Shown here: positions 51,159 through 60,796 of the stretch, piece by piece | Numbering within the stretch: the first letter of the stretch is position 1 | Layout: each line of letters opens with the position of its first letter | Assembly: GCA_964655525.1 (NCBI GenBank) | Contig: CAZZNE010000019.1 | Span: 1-64,000 of the forward strand | Length of the DNA stretch: 64,000 nucleotides | Reading direction: 5' to 3' | Source of the DNA: DLAJ01 sp964655525 | GTDB taxonomy: Bacteria; Bacillota; Clostridia; Lachnospirales; Lachnospiraceae | Made by a program: the position numbers and the translations under genes | The notes under the pieces: generated by a model | The model's database searches: none | Seen by the model: the letters and a program-made list of their open reading frames with translations, nothing else | Told to the model about the DNA's origin: nothing

Positions 51159-52694
51159 TAAAAGCGGTGAAAACAGCCGAAGCACCCACTGCACAAACCG
51201 CTGCCGCAGCGGACGGTGCATCCATTCGGCATATTTGATTTCCTTACACGATTCCAACGTAGTAAGAAAATCCTGCTTGATCTCCATGACAGCGGGCGTC
51301 TTACTCATCAGCACCGCATCCTCATAATGAAGGTAAAAGCTCCGGTAATCAATATTGATCGTGCCGCAGACCGCGATCTCGTCATCCACAACCACATTTT
51401 TGGCATGTATAAAACCGGGCTCATATTCAAAGATCCGAACGCCCTTTTTCATAAGGTTTCCATAATTGGACACCGTGACCATGTATACATACCATTTATC
51501 ATATCTGTGCGGCGTAATAATGCGCACATCCACGCCGCTTTCCGCCGCTCTGCACAGATCGTCCGCCATTTTTTGGTCGAGCACCAGATAGGGCGTCGTG
51601 ATATAAATATAATCCCGCGCCTTATTGATCATATGTGTGTAGGCGCTCTCTGCGGTATTCTTCGGATTATTCGCCGGACCGTCCGCAAACGGCTGCACCA
51701 TACTCTCCGACTCGATATGCACCGTCGGTTTATATAAAGTATAATCCAGCTCCTCCGTGCCCTCCGCGATCTGCCACATCTCCAAAAAGAAACTCGTCAG
51801 CGAATACACGCCCGCGCCCTCTAAGCGCACCGCCGTATCCTTCCAGTGTCCGAACCGATCGACCTCATTGATATATTCGTCCGCAAGATTGATCCCGCCG
51901 GTATAGCCGATATTTCCATCAATGACTGTAATCTTCTGATGGTTGCGGTAATTAAAAGAAAGACGGTTAATATCCTTATGGATCGGCGCAAACTCCGCAA
52001 GCGTAATCCCGTTTGCACGCACCTCCTCGCGAAACTGCGATGTGTTAATTATGATACACCCGAAATCATCCAAGAGCAGCCAAACTTCAACGCCTTCTTT
52101 TGCCTTTTGCTTCAGAACCTCGTACACATCATGCCAGAATATGCCGTCCTTAATAATGAAATATTCCATAAAAATATAGGACCTTGCATCGCGCAGATCT
52201 TCAAGCAAAGCTTCCTTCATCTGCTCCCCCAATCCGTAATAACGGACCGTTGTGTTATTATACAAAGGGAAGCCCTGCCTTGCGAGATAACGACTGATCT
52301 GCACCTTGTTCGGATGGATATTCTGAAAATGCGTCAAAAGCTCTTTATCCTGTTGCAAACTGTCCAGCATTTTTCTTTCCACTTCACGAAAATGCCGGTT
52401 CGCCGCACTGTTTGTCCTCCTTCTGCCCCACATAAAATACAAAAAGACGCCGAACACCGGCAGCCCGAGCACAATGATGACCCAGAACTGTTTATAGGAC
52501 TCGCTGTCATTGACAAGCGCAAAGATCAGGATCACACTGAACATCTCGATCACATAATATACCCAGACAGACAGCTGCCGAAGATAGGATACCAGAAATA
52601 CCATTGTTGCTACTTGCAATATAACGGCGATCCCGACCGTGAATGCCCTCGTAATACCCGAGGCCTGTTTTTTAATTGTATGATTTGTACTCAT
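51156..52694 (-). CDS. cls: cardiolipin synthase
   Basis: The 512-residue protein has two N-terminal membrane helices (about 15-35, TVGIAVILQVATMVFLVSYLR, and 45-65) and further hydrophobic stretch. Two phospholipase D domains follow, with HxK motifs NYRNHQKITVIDGNIGYTGGINLADEYI and GFIHAKNVVVDDEIAVCGTINIDYRSF. It condenses phosphatidylglycerol to cardiolipin in the membrane. GGGGTGAAGCGTGC precedes the ATG. A leader of about 160 bases with strong secondary structure and its own promoter lies upstream. The frame runs open further upstream but without support. Confidence 0.92.
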   Translation of the reverse strand: MSTNHTIKKQASGITRAFTVGIAVILQVATMVFLVSYLRQLSVWVYYVIEMFSVILIFALVNDSESYKQFWVIIVLGLPVFGVFLYFMWGRRRTNSAANRHFREVERKMLDSLQQDKELLTHFQNIHPNKVQISRYLARQGFPLYNNTTVRYYGLGEQMKEALLEDLRDARSYIFMEYFIIKDGIFWHDVYEVLKQKAKEGVEVWLLLDDFGCIIINTSQFREEVRANGITLAEFAPIHKDINRLSFNYRNHQKITVIDGNIGYTGGINLADEYINEVDRFGHWKDTAVRLEGAGVYSLTSFFLEMWQIAEGTEELDYTLYKPTVHIESESMVQPFADGPANNPKNTAESAYTHMINKARDYIYITTPYLVLDQKMADDLCRAAESGVDVRIITPHRYDKWYVYMVTVSNYGNLMKKGVRIFEYEPGFIHAKNVVVDDEIAVCGTINIDYRSFYLHYEDAVLMSKTPAVMEIKQDFLTTLESCKEIKYAEWMHRPLRQRFVQWVLRLFSPLL

Positions 52695-52737
52695 GCACGC
52701 TTCACCCCGAATTTTCGAGTGTATATCATCTAACCTC

Positions 52738-52860
52738 GCAAACCCGCGCTTTCGCGCTCTCTGTCCGATTTCATCGGACGTTTGCTCGTTAATGCCGCAG
52801 GAAAAGCAAATGCCGGAGCAGCTTGCTGCTTTTTTCGCGCCGCTTGCTTTTCCTTCGCGG
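52738..52860 (-). promoter_or_regulatory. structured leader upstream of cls
   Basis: Read on the minus strand, GGAAAAGCAA pairs with TTGCTTTTCC (a long stem capped by AGCAGC/GCTGCT). Then GCAAAC/GTTTGC encloses two hairpins, GTCCGAT-GAA-ATCGGAC and GCGC-GAAA-GCGC (a GNRA loop), a three-way junction (52738-52785). It lies between the cls promoter and start codon. Confidence 0.6.
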
Positions 52861-52862
52861 CT

Positions 52863-52891
52863 ATTATACCATCTAACGCTCCAAAATTCAA
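52863..52891 (-). promoter_or_regulatory. promoter of cls
   Basis: On the minus strand TTGAAT (52886-52891) and a perfect TATAAT (52863-52868) are 17 bases apart. The whole intergenic stretch 52695-53019 holds this promoter, the structured leader, and, near 52970, a weak TAGAAT box that may serve cysteine synthase. Confidence 0.7.
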
Positions 52892-53019
52892 CGCAAAGGC
52901 TTTTCATCCGCCGCTGACGCTCTGTGCCGAAATACGAAAAAACATCTGCTTCCTTATAGGCTAATCGAATAGAATATGGTAGAATGACGAAAGAACTTAT
53001 TTCTTCGGAGGAAAATCAT

Positions 53020-53922
53020 ATGTATTATTCGAACATTTTAGACTTGATCGGAAATACGCCGTTACTCAGCTTAGAGGAAACGACGGGACTTCCCGTTTAC
53101 GCAAAAGCGGAGTTCTTAAATCCGGGCGGCAGCATCAAGGATCGGATTGCCCTAAACATGCTGGAAGATGCAGAAAAAAGCGGCAGATTAAAACCGGGCA
53201 TGACGATCATTGAGCCGACATCCGGAAATACGGGCATCGGACTGGCGCTGTGCGGCGTCAGAAAGGGCTACCGCGTCATCATCGTCATGCCCGAAAACAT
53301 GAGCGACGAACGAAAGAAAATCATCCGTGCACTCGGTGCCGAGCTCGTACTCACACCGCCCGAATTAAGCATAGACGGTTCGGTCAAAAAAGCAATGGAG
53401 CTGTGCGCGGAATCGGATTCCTGCTTTGTACCGCAGCAGTTTCAGAATCCGGCAAATCCCGACGCGCATTATCGGACGACCGCACGCGAGCTCACGCAGC
53501 AGCTCGGAAAACGGATCGACATTTTTGTCTCGGGCATCGGAAGCGGCGGAACCCTGCAGGGCATCGCGCGCTATCTGCTTGAGCAAAACCCGGACTGCAA
53601 AATCGTCGCGGTGGAACCGAAAAACGTTTCGGCGCTTCTCGGTGACGAGCCGGGCCTGCACCAGATTCAGGGCATCGGCGACGGCTTCATCCCCGACATC
53701 TTAGACACCTCCATCATCACAGACATTGTTGAGGTCTCGGATGATGATGCCATCCGAACGGCGCGCGATCTCGCGCGGGTTCAGGGGCTTTTGGTCGGAA
53801 CCTCCTCCGGCGCAAACGTATGGGCCTCCATGCGGATGGCGGAAAAATACGGAAAAGAGCAGATCGTCGCGACCGTTCTTCCCGACCGCGCGGAACGGTA
53901 TTTCAGCACGGCGCTCATTTGA
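53020..53922 (+). CDS. cysK: cysteine synthase (O-acetylserine sulfhydrylase)
   Basis: The 300-residue PLP enzyme has the lysine motif NPGGSIKDRIA (Lys40), the substrate loop PTSGNTGIGL (about 66-75), the phosphate loop SGIGSGGTLQG (about 175) and GTSSGAN near the C-terminus. It makes cysteine from O-acetylserine and sulfide. TCGGAGGAAAATCAT precedes the ATG; an upstream in-frame ATG (52984) is unlikely. It is followed, convergently, by the M18 gene. Confidence 0.92.
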   Translation: MYYSNILDLIGNTPLLSLEETTGLPVYAKAEFLNPGGSIKDRIALNMLEDAEKSGRLKPGMTIIEPTSGNTGIGLALCGVRKGYRVIIVMPENMSDERKKIIRALGAELVLTPPELSIDGSVKKAMELCAESDSCFVPQQFQNPANPDAHYRTTARELTQQLGKRIDIFVSGIGSGGTLQGIARYLLEQNPDCKIVAVEPKNVSALLGDEPGLHQIQGIGDGFIPDILDTSIITDIVEVSDDDAIRTARDLARVQGLLVGTSSGANVWASMRMAEKYGKEQIVATVLPDRAERYFSTALI

Positions 53923-53942
53923 CCGCACATCCGTCCTCTCTA

Positions 53943-55256
53943 TCACAGAAAAAAGCAATATACCAGTGTATTGATGGCGGTCTGATCTTCAGCCGCCATG
54001 AACTCGCGGGCGGAGTGCATGGCAAGCACGCCGATACCGAGATCGACGGTGCGCATCGGCAGATAAGCGGATGTGATCGTTCCGAGCGTGCTGCCGCCCG
54101 CCATATCAGAGCGGTTGACAAATTTCTGGTACGGAATCTTATTTGCCTCGCAGAGCTGGCTGACGATCCCGATCGCCTTCGTGTCAGTCGCGTAACGCTG
54201 GGAATAGCTGATCTTGATCGCCGGTCCCTGCCCGCAGATCACACGCAGGTTCGGATCGCTCTTCTGCTCATAATTCGGATGATGGGCATGCGCCACGTCA
54301 AGCGAGAGCATGACGCTCCGAAAATAGCTGTCGGTAAGCCGCGCACGGCTAAACGATAATCCGTCATATATTTTTTCCAGTATAAAATTAGCAATCAGGG
54401 AGTTCGCGCCCTGCTTTGTGCGGCTGCCGATCTCCTCATTATCGTAAAGGGCAATGAGATTCAGCCTGTCCGAGGTATCCAATGTCGGCACAGATGACGT
54501 GATCCCTTGAAGACATGCATAGCATGACGTCAGATTATCCAGACGCGGCGCACTGAAAAACTCCTCCTGCGCACCCAGCAGACAACCTTTTTCCGCATTG
54601 TATACATAGAGATCAAAGTCCAGAATATCCTCTGCAGCAACCTTGCATTCCTTTGCCAGGAGGTTGAGAAAGAAATTCTCCTGCTCCAGTTTGTCGTGCA
54701 CCATCGCGATGAGCGGCAGCATTTCCGACTGTTCATTTAATTTGACCCCGTTATTCACCTCACGGTTCATATGGATCGCCAGATTCGGTATCGTTAAAAG
54801 AGGACGTTTCCAATCGACCAGCTTCGTCACAGGCTCGTAAATATCGTCGCTTTTCAGCGTCACCTGTCCTGCAATGGAAAGCGGGCGGTCAAGCCATGTG
54901 TTTAAGATCGCGCCGCCGTACACCTCCACATCCAGCTTCATATAACCGCGGCTGCATACGTCGGCCTTCGGCTTGACGCGCAGGCACGGATGATCGGTGT
55001 GCGCGCATGCGGCATGGATCACGCCTCCCTCTTCCAATTTTTTTCCGATGGTAAACGCAAACAGCGTCGTGCCGTACACGGGAACATAGTATGCTCCTCC
55101 GCGTTTTAAGCTCCACGGCAAGGCAAGCGTCAGCTCTTCAAAACCCGATTCCCTAAGCAGACGACCCGATTCCTCCACAACCTGAAACGGGGAAGTTGCC
55201 CGCTCTATAAAATGCATCAGATCCTTTACTGTCTTATTGATTTCTTTTTTTGACAT
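53943..55256 (-). CDS. M18 family aspartyl aminopeptidase
   Basis: The 437-residue enzyme has the M18 ligands: ACAHTDHPCLR (His, Asp), PRLDNLTSC, YDNEEIGSRT (Glu pair), LSLDVAHAHHPNY and LAMHSARE near the C-terminus (His). It is a cytoplasmic zinc aminopeptidase of the dodecameric tetrahedral kind, preferring acidic N-terminal residues in the family. AAGGAAAAATGGG precedes the ATG. It follows the nuclease-like gene by 41 bases and may be co-transcribed with it. Confidence 0.93.
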   Translation of the reverse strand: MSKKEINKTVKDLMHFIERATSPFQVVEESGRLLRESGFEELTLALPWSLKRGGAYYVPVYGTTLFAFTIGKKLEEGGVIHAACAHTDHPCLRVKPKADVCSRGYMKLDVEVYGGAILNTWLDRPLSIAGQVTLKSDDIYEPVTKLVDWKRPLLTIPNLAIHMNREVNNGVKLNEQSEMLPLIAMVHDKLEQENFFLNLLAKECKVAAEDILDFDLYVYNAEKGCLLGAQEEFFSAPRLDNLTSCYACLQGITSSVPTLDTSDRLNLIALYDNEEIGSRTKQGANSLIANFILEKIYDGLSFSRARLTDSYFRSVMLSLDVAHAHHPNYEQKSDPNLRVICGQGPAIKISYSQRYATDTKAIGIVSQLCEANKIPYQKFVNRSDMAGGSTLGTITSAYLPMRTVDLGIGVLAMHSAREFMAAEDQTAINTLVYCFFL

Positions 55257-55297
55257 CCCATTTTTCCTTTCTTTTCACGCTGTCTGCATATTTCTCA

Positions 55298-56062
55298 TCA
55301 GACCGGCGCTTCCCGATAAAGATACGCTTTGCCCTCCTTGCCGATCCGCTCCACCAATCCCAGTGAAAAAAGGATATTGAGCGCCGTCGAAGCGATGCCG
55401 GTCGAAACATGCGCGGCCTGTTTATAATCCTTCGTCGTAAAGTTAGGCGGCAGTCCGTCGGGCAGAAGCACGCGGTAATCCTCTTTGGTATTGATGCGCA
55501 CCTCGTCAAAGATTCCCACAGGAACGCCGTCATTGCGGTGAGAACCCCGCTTTTTATTGCGGCTCCATCCGTCCAGCACCCGCGTCTCCTGTACGTCGAT
55601 AAACGGAACCGTAAAATGCAGATGCTCATTATGCAGATACATTTTCAGCTTGTACAGTTCCGGGATCAGGTGATAGATCGTGCCCGTCTTCGGTGATTTG
55701 CGCGGTTTCGTGATCTCTCCCGTCTCAGGATCGATCCATGAAAGCCATTTTGTATGCGCGATCGGATAAATGACCGTTACGTCATGCTCGGGAAGAAATA
55801 CGTCAAGCTTCCGGCGCAGGCTGTTAAACGCGCGCGTCTGAATTTCCATGATCTCTCCGTCCACCATAATGTCCGCCACAAAAGAACCTACCTTCTGCTC
55901 ATGATATGCGGGATCCGGTGCATAATAATATTTCATGATGGCATGGATCGTCTTTTCACTGAGCGTACCGATCCCCATTGCGCCTCTTTCCAGCCCGCGC
56001 ACATAATCGCAGGCACGCATAAACAATTCTTTGTCAACGCAGGGATTACTGATGTCTGACAT
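55298..56062 (-). CDS. unknown protein, possibly nuclease-fold
   Basis: The 254-residue protein (ATG after GAGGAAGAGATC) has HEQKVGSFVADIMVDGEIMEIQTRAFNSLRRKLDVFL at about 53-90. The order Glu, Asp, Glu-x-Gln in this alternating strand pattern is like PD-(D/E)xK nucleases with Gln for Lys. The C-terminus (about 190-254) resembles a winged helix (KDYKQAAHVSTGIASTALNILFSLGLVERIGKEGKAYLY). A DNA-related role is inferred; no close family is recalled. It is upstream of the M18 gene. Confidence 0.6.
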   Translation of the reverse strand: MSDISNPCVDKELFMRACDYVRGLERGAMGIGTLSEKTIHAIMKYYYAPDPAYHEQKVGSFVADIMVDGEIMEIQTRAFNSLRRKLDVFLPEHDVTVIYPIAHTKWLSWIDPETGEITKPRKSPKTGTIYHLIPELYKLKMYLHNEHLHFTVPFIDVQETRVLDGWSRNKKRGSHRNDGVPVGIFDEVRINTKEDYRVLLPDGLPPNFTTKDYKQAAHVSTGIASTALNILFSLGLVERIGKEGKAYLYREAPV

Positions 56063-56241
56063 GATCTCTTCCTCGGGTGTATGATTGATTTCAGTCCTAT
56101 TATACGACGGTTTTATAAAAACTTCTATGAAAAGATGTCGATTTCGTTGAATTGAATCTTTTTTTTGGACGATATGCGTGATAAAATGAATCAATCATAA
56201 AAAGAGTTTCCTGCAGGGACTCTTTCCGGAGGAATGACATC

Positions 56242-57429
56242 ATGGAATCCTACGTGGTATTTAAGGATTTGGCAATCATCATTATTTTTGCAAAATTTTT
56301 CGGACTGGTGGCGCGCAAGATCAGAGTGCCGCAGGTGGCGGGCGAGATCGTTGCGGGACTGATCATCGGACCGAGCATGCTCGGACTTGTCGCACAAAGT
56401 GATTTTTTGTCAAAAATGGCGGAGATCGGCGTGGTCCTCTTAATGTTCTCCGCCGGCTTAGGAACCGACTTAAAGGAAATGAAAAAAACGGGCGTCGCGG
56501 CGTTTCTCATCGCCTGCTGCGGCGTGTTCATCCCACTGGCAGGCGGTACCGTCCTCTATTCCTGTTTTTACGGATGGGGCGCTGTCGGCAGCGACCATTT
56601 CCTGAAGGCGGTATTTATCGGCTGCATCATGACGGCAACCTCCGTCAGCATTACCGTGGAGGCGCTGCGTGAGCTTGGGCACCTGTCCGGGCGCGTAGGA
56701 ACGACGATCATGTCCGCCGCCATCATCGACGATGTGATCGGCATTATCGTGCTCACATTCGTGATCGCGTTTCGGGACCCAGACGTACGCCCGCTCATGA
56801 TCGTCTCGCAGACGGCGCTGTTCTTTCTTTTTGCATTCGTTGTCGGCTATGTCTGCTACAAGATCTTCCAAAGGGTCGATCAGCGTTATCCGCATACAAG
56901 ACGGATTCCGATTGCAGGACTTGCGCTCTGTTTTGCCATGTCCTATATTGCCGAAAAATACTTCGGCATTGCCGATATTACCGGCGCATTTGTCGCGGGG
57001 ATCATTCTTTGCAGTATCCGCGACTCCAAATATATTGCCCAAAAAATGGATACCAATTCATATATGCTGTTCGGTCCGGTCTTTTTTGCCTCGATCGGCT
57101 TAAAAACAGATATTGACGATTTAAACGCATCCATTCTGCTGTTTTCCGTGGCGTTCATTTTGGTAGCGCTCATCACAAAGATCGTCGGCTGCGGTCTGAT
57201 CTCCAAGGTCTGCCGCTTCTCATGGGACGATTCCTTGAAGATCGGTGTCGGCATGATGACGCGCGGCGAGGTCGCCCTGATCGTTTCGCAAAAGGGGCTT
57301 GCCGTCGGACTCATGCAGCCCGTGTATTTTACGTCGGTCATTTTACTGATCATCGTATCCTCCATTGCAACGCCAATCATCTTAAAAGTGCTCTATGCAA
57401 AAAACAGTTCTTCGGAGGTGCCATCGTAA
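56242..57429 (+). CDS. cation/proton antiporter, CPA2 family
   Basis: The 395-residue protein has about 12 membrane helices and the KefB/NapA pattern: KIRVPQVAGEIVAGLIIGPSMLG, MFSAGLGTDLKEM, TATSVSITVEAL, ISAAIIDDVIGIIVL-type motif (SAAIIDDVIG, paired Asp) and MMTRGEVALIV. It exchanges Na+ or K+ for protons across the membrane. It lacks the cytoplasmic TrkA-N domain of Kef proteins. CCGGAGGAATGACATC precedes the ATG. The beta-galactosidase gene begins 73 bases later. Confidence 0.92.
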   Translation: MESYVVFKDLAIIIIFAKFFGLVARKIRVPQVAGEIVAGLIIGPSMLGLVAQSDFLSKMAEIGVVLLMFSAGLGTDLKEMKKTGVAAFLIACCGVFIPLAGGTVLYSCFYGWGAVGSDHFLKAVFIGCIMTATSVSITVEALRELGHLSGRVGTTIMSAAIIDDVIGIIVLTFVIAFRDPDVRPLMIVSQTALFFLFAFVVGYVCYKIFQRVDQRYPHTRRIPIAGLALCFAMSYIAEKYFGIADITGAFVAGIILCSIRDSKYIAQKMDTNSYMLFGPVFFASIGLKTDIDDLNASILLFSVAFILVALITKIVGCGLISKVCRFSWDDSLKIGVGMMTRGEVALIVSQKGLAVGLMQPVYFTSVILLIIVSSIATPIILKVLYAKNSSSEVPS

Positions 57430-57502
57430 AACGGCTGATATCATGCTCTTGAAACAAAAAAGATTTCTGATACAGGAACAAACCATCAAAAGGAGGGTGT
57501 CT

Positions 57503-60500
57503 ATGAAATTCGATTATGATGTCATCCGCAATCCCGAAATCTTTGCGATCGGGCGCTTAAAGGCGCATTCCGATCATGCCTGTTACCGGGACGAGGCGGG
57601 CGAGCAGGACGGCAGGCTGTCCTTAAACGGCGAGTGGAAATTCTGCTACAGTGAAAATATTGCCTCCGCACCGAGAGGTTTTGAGCGCGAGGGCTATGAC
57701 GACAGTCATTGGGATACCATTTCCGTACCGTCGCATATCCAGCTTCAGGGGTACGGACATCCGCAGTATCTCAATGTCACCTATCCATGGGACGGCGTTG
57801 ATGCAGCGCTTCCTGGTGAAGTTCCCACGCGCTATAATCCGACCGGTTCTTATATCCGCGAGATATCACTCGTGCTGACGGATGAGCCTGTATACATCAG
57901 CTTCCAAGGTGTGGAAAGCGCGTTCGCTCTATGGGTCAACGGCTCGTTTGCAGGCTACAGCGAGGACAGCTTCACGCCTGCGGAGTTTGAGATCACGCCG
58001 TATCTTCACGACGGAAAAAATAAAATTGCCGTTCAGGTTTATCGTTTTTCGTCCGGCGCGTGGCTGGAGGATCAGGACTTTTTCCGGTTTTCCGGTATAT
58101 TCCGCGGCGTGTTTCTTTATACAAAACCGGCGTGCCATTTAGAGGATCTCTTTGTCAGAACGTCTTTGGAGGAAAACAACACAAGAGCTCAAATTTCCTT
58201 AAGCCTGCGCTATGAATACCTCCATATGGGCGAGGCGGAAGATTTTAGCGCGGAATACCGTTTATACAGTCCCGAGGGCAGGGAGCTTGTACGCTTTACA
58301 AAGCCCGTCGAGGGAAGACCCGCGTTAAATGAAACCGTGACCGCCGAAACGCTTACTTCACCCGACATTTATACGCAGCAGCTCAGCATCAAGCTGGATC
58401 AGCCGTTGCTATGGAGCGCGGAAGATCCACAGCTCTATACGCTTAAGATCTTTATCCGCCGTACAGACGCCGTCGGCAAACCGGCCGCGCTTGTGGAACT
58501 GGTCGTGCAAAAAATCGGTATCCGCGTGTTTACATTGCGAAACAACATCATGGAATTAAACGGCAGGCGCATTGTCTTTAAGGGCGTGAACCGCCACGAA
58601 TTTTGCGCGCAGTCCGGCCGTGTGCTGCCCTATGAGGTGCAAAGGCAGGATGTTCTCAATATGAAACGTAATAATATCAATGCCGTGCGCACATCGCATT
58701 ATCCGAATGCAAGCTGCTTTTATGAGCTGTGCGACAGCGAGGGCATTTATCTGGTCGATGAGACCAATTTAGAAACGCACGGCTGCGTCTACCGTGAAGG
58801 CGCGCGCCCCGACGACGCGCTGTTTATTCCGGGTGATAAGCCCGAATGGCAGGCTGCGGTCCTAGACCGTGCCAATTCCATGTTTGAGCGTGACAAGAAT
58901 CATCCGAGTATTCTTTTATGGTCATGCGGAAACGAATCCGCAGGCGGCACGGACATTTACCAAATGACACAGCTCTTCCACGCAAAGGACGAGACGCGCC
59001 TCGTGCATTATGAGGGCTTAGCCAACGATAACCGCTATCCCGATACGTCGGATGTGATCAGCCGCATGTACTGGAAACCGGCGGATATTGCATCCTACCT
59101 GAAAGATCACCGCGAAAAACCGTTCGTCAGCTGTGAATTTTCCCATTCCATGGGAAATTCCACGGGTAATTTTGATGAATATACAGATCTCACGGAAACC
59201 GAACCGCTTTATCAGGGCGGCTTTATCTGGGATTATGTCGATCAGGCGATGACGGCGGCAAACGCAAACGGCGAGTTGTTTTTGGGCTATGGCGGCGACT
59301 TTGCGGATCGTCCGCATGATGCGGATTTTTCGGGAAACGGCATTATGTTTGCAGACCGGACCCCGTCCCCGAAGCTCGTACAGGTAAAGCATGATTATCA
59401 AAATTTCCATATCACGGTACAGCATGACCGCGTGATCATCAAAAACCTGTCGCTGTTCGAGGGAACGGAACCGTACCGCGTCGTCGCTGTTCTTATGAAA
59501 AACGGGGAACGCGTGCGCGAAGACGAGCTTCCGGTACGCGTGGCGGCAGGTGCGGAAGCAATCTATCTGCTTCCCTATGACGCTAAGGCCATCAGTGCGG
59601 AACACGCGGACGGCGAGTATCTCATCACCGTCTCCGTCCTGCTGAAAAAAGACAGGAGCTATGCGGCTGCCGGCTATGAGGTCGCGTTCGGACAGTCGGA
59701 GGGCTTCGGGCGCTATCTCGACCAAACGCTTGTCCGCATCGCGGCGAAGGCTCATGAAAATAAAAAAGAACAGACCCCCGGACTTGCTTCCCCCTCTTTG
59801 GAAGAGGGCATCTACAATGTGGGCGTACACGGCATCTATCCGGCTGCGGACGGAAAAACCCCCATGCGGTTTCATTATCTTTTCAACCGCGGCAGACAGG
59901 CATTCTTTTCCATGACGCTGGCGGTACCGGCTGTTCAGAAAGCAGTTCCGGTAAAGGAGCTGCTCTATCGCGGCTTCAAACCGAATTTTTGGAGGGCGCC
60001 CGTACAAAACGATAACGGAAACGGCATGCCCGCCCGCTTGGGAATCTGGAAACTGATCAGCGAAAATCTGACCGCATCGCTCGTGCGGACAGAACAGGAA
60101 GGAGACGGAACCGTCCTGATTGGCTACGAATACCGCACCCCGCTCTATGAAGGCATTCTCTGTACGGTGACTTACCGCGTGAATGCGGCGGGACTGATCA
60201 AAGTGACAATGGAAAGCAACGGTTTTTCGGGACTTCCCGAACTGCCCGAATTTGGTATGTGCGCCGCTCTACCGTTATGTTATGACAATCTGCGCTGGTA
60301 CGGCAGGGGAATGGAAGAAACCTACGCTGACCGTAAGAGCGGCAGTAAGATTGGCCGTTATCATAATTTAGTCATGGATAATGTCGCACCTTATCTGTTT
60401 CCTCAGGAGACCGGAAATCATACTGACGTGCGCTGCGCCGATATTGTGGATGCAGACGGGACGGGACTGCACATTCTCTATGACGGACAAAACAGCTTAA

Positions 60501-60712
60501 ACATGAGCGCGCTGCCTTATCTTCCGCAGGAGCTGGAACAGGCCGGGCATCCGTTTGAACTGCCGAAGCCCTATGAGACCGTTGTGCGTATCAGCGGCAT
60601 GCAGATGGGCATCGGCGGCGATGACAGCTGGGGTGCGCCCGTTCATGAGCCGTACCGCATCCCCGCGGAGGGCAAAAAGGCATTCTCTTTCTATTTGCTG
60701 CCCCTTGGATGA
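57503..60712 (+). CDS. GH2 beta-galactosidase (LacZ type)
   Basis: The 1069-residue cytoplasmic enzyme has the five-domain LacZ layout: a jelly-roll domain (about 30-200, VPSHIQLQGYGHPQYLNVTYPW), Ig-like domain, TIM barrel with the acid/base Glu478 in WSCGNESAGG and nucleophile Glu545 in SCEFSHSMGNSTG, a second Ig-like domain and a C-terminal beta-galactosidase small-chain domain (about 790-1060). NLETHG is typical as well. It hydrolyses lactose or other beta-galactosides. AAAAGGAGGGTGTCT precedes the ATG. No lactose permease is adjacent. Confidence 0.95.
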   Translation: MKFDYDVIRNPEIFAIGRLKAHSDHACYRDEAGEQDGRLSLNGEWKFCYSENIASAPRGFEREGYDDSHWDTISVPSHIQLQGYGHPQYLNVTYPWDGVDAALPGEVPTRYNPTGSYIREISLVLTDEPVYISFQGVESAFALWVNGSFAGYSEDSFTPAEFEITPYLHDGKNKIAVQVYRFSSGAWLEDQDFFRFSGIFRGVFLYTKPACHLEDLFVRTSLEENNTRAQISLSLRYEYLHMGEAEDFSAEYRLYSPEGRELVRFTKPVEGRPALNETVTAETLTSPDIYTQQLSIKLDQPLLWSAEDPQLYTLKIFIRRTDAVGKPAALVELVVQKIGIRVFTLRNNIMELNGRRIVFKGVNRHEFCAQSGRVLPYEVQRQDVLNMKRNNINAVRTSHYPNASCFYELCDSEGIYLVDETNLETHGCVYREGARPDDALFIPGDKPEWQAAVLDRANSMFERDKNHPSILLWSCGNESAGGTDIYQMTQLFHAKDETRLVHYEGLANDNRYPDTSDVISRMYWKPADIASYLKDHREKPFVSCEFSHSMGNSTGNFDEYTDLTETEPLYQGGFIWDYVDQAMTAANANGELFLGYGGDFADRPHDADFSGNGIMFADRTPSPKLVQVKHDYQNFHITVQHDRVIIKNLSLFEGTEPYRVVAVLMKNGERVREDELPVRVAAGAEAIYLLPYDAKAISAEHADGEYLITVSVLLKKDRSYAAAGYEVAFGQSEGFGRYLDQTLVRIAAKAHENKKEQTPGLASPSLEEGIYNVGVHGIYPAADGKTPMRFHYLFNRGRQAFFSMTLAVPAVQKAVPVKELLYRGFKPNFWRAPVQNDNGNGMPARLGIWKLISENLTASLVRTEQEGDGTVLIGYEYRTPLYEGILCTVTYRVNAAGLIKVTMESNGFSGLPELPEFGMCAALPLCYDNLRWYGRGMEETYADRKSGSKIGRYHNLVMDNVAPYLFPQETGNHTDVRCADIVDADGTGLHILYDGQNSLNMSALPYLPQELEQAGHPFELPKPYETVVRISGMQMGIGGDDSWGAPVHEPYRIPAEGKKAFSFYLLPLG

Positions 60713-60796
60713 GAAATCTGATCCGGCAATCGCAGATGATATTTACCGGAGCAAACCTCCCTGAAGATAATCTTCCCTGAAGATAGGAGAATCGTA

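Noticed and set aside
51846..52733. A 295-codon open frame on the plus strand
   Set aside because: It is antisense to the cardiolipin synthase gene with its conserved HxK motifs, and its translation is rich in His, Cys and Arg as expected of a shadow.
52815..52836. Plus-strand terminator (AGCAGC-TT-GCTGCT followed by TTTT)
   Set aside because: No plus-strand gene lies upstream that would need it; the stem is better explained as the cap of the minus-strand cls leader.
59018..60007. A 329-codon open frame on the minus strand
   Set aside because: It lies wholly inside the beta-galactosidase gene, which has clear motifs; its product has no recognisable pattern and no ribosome site.
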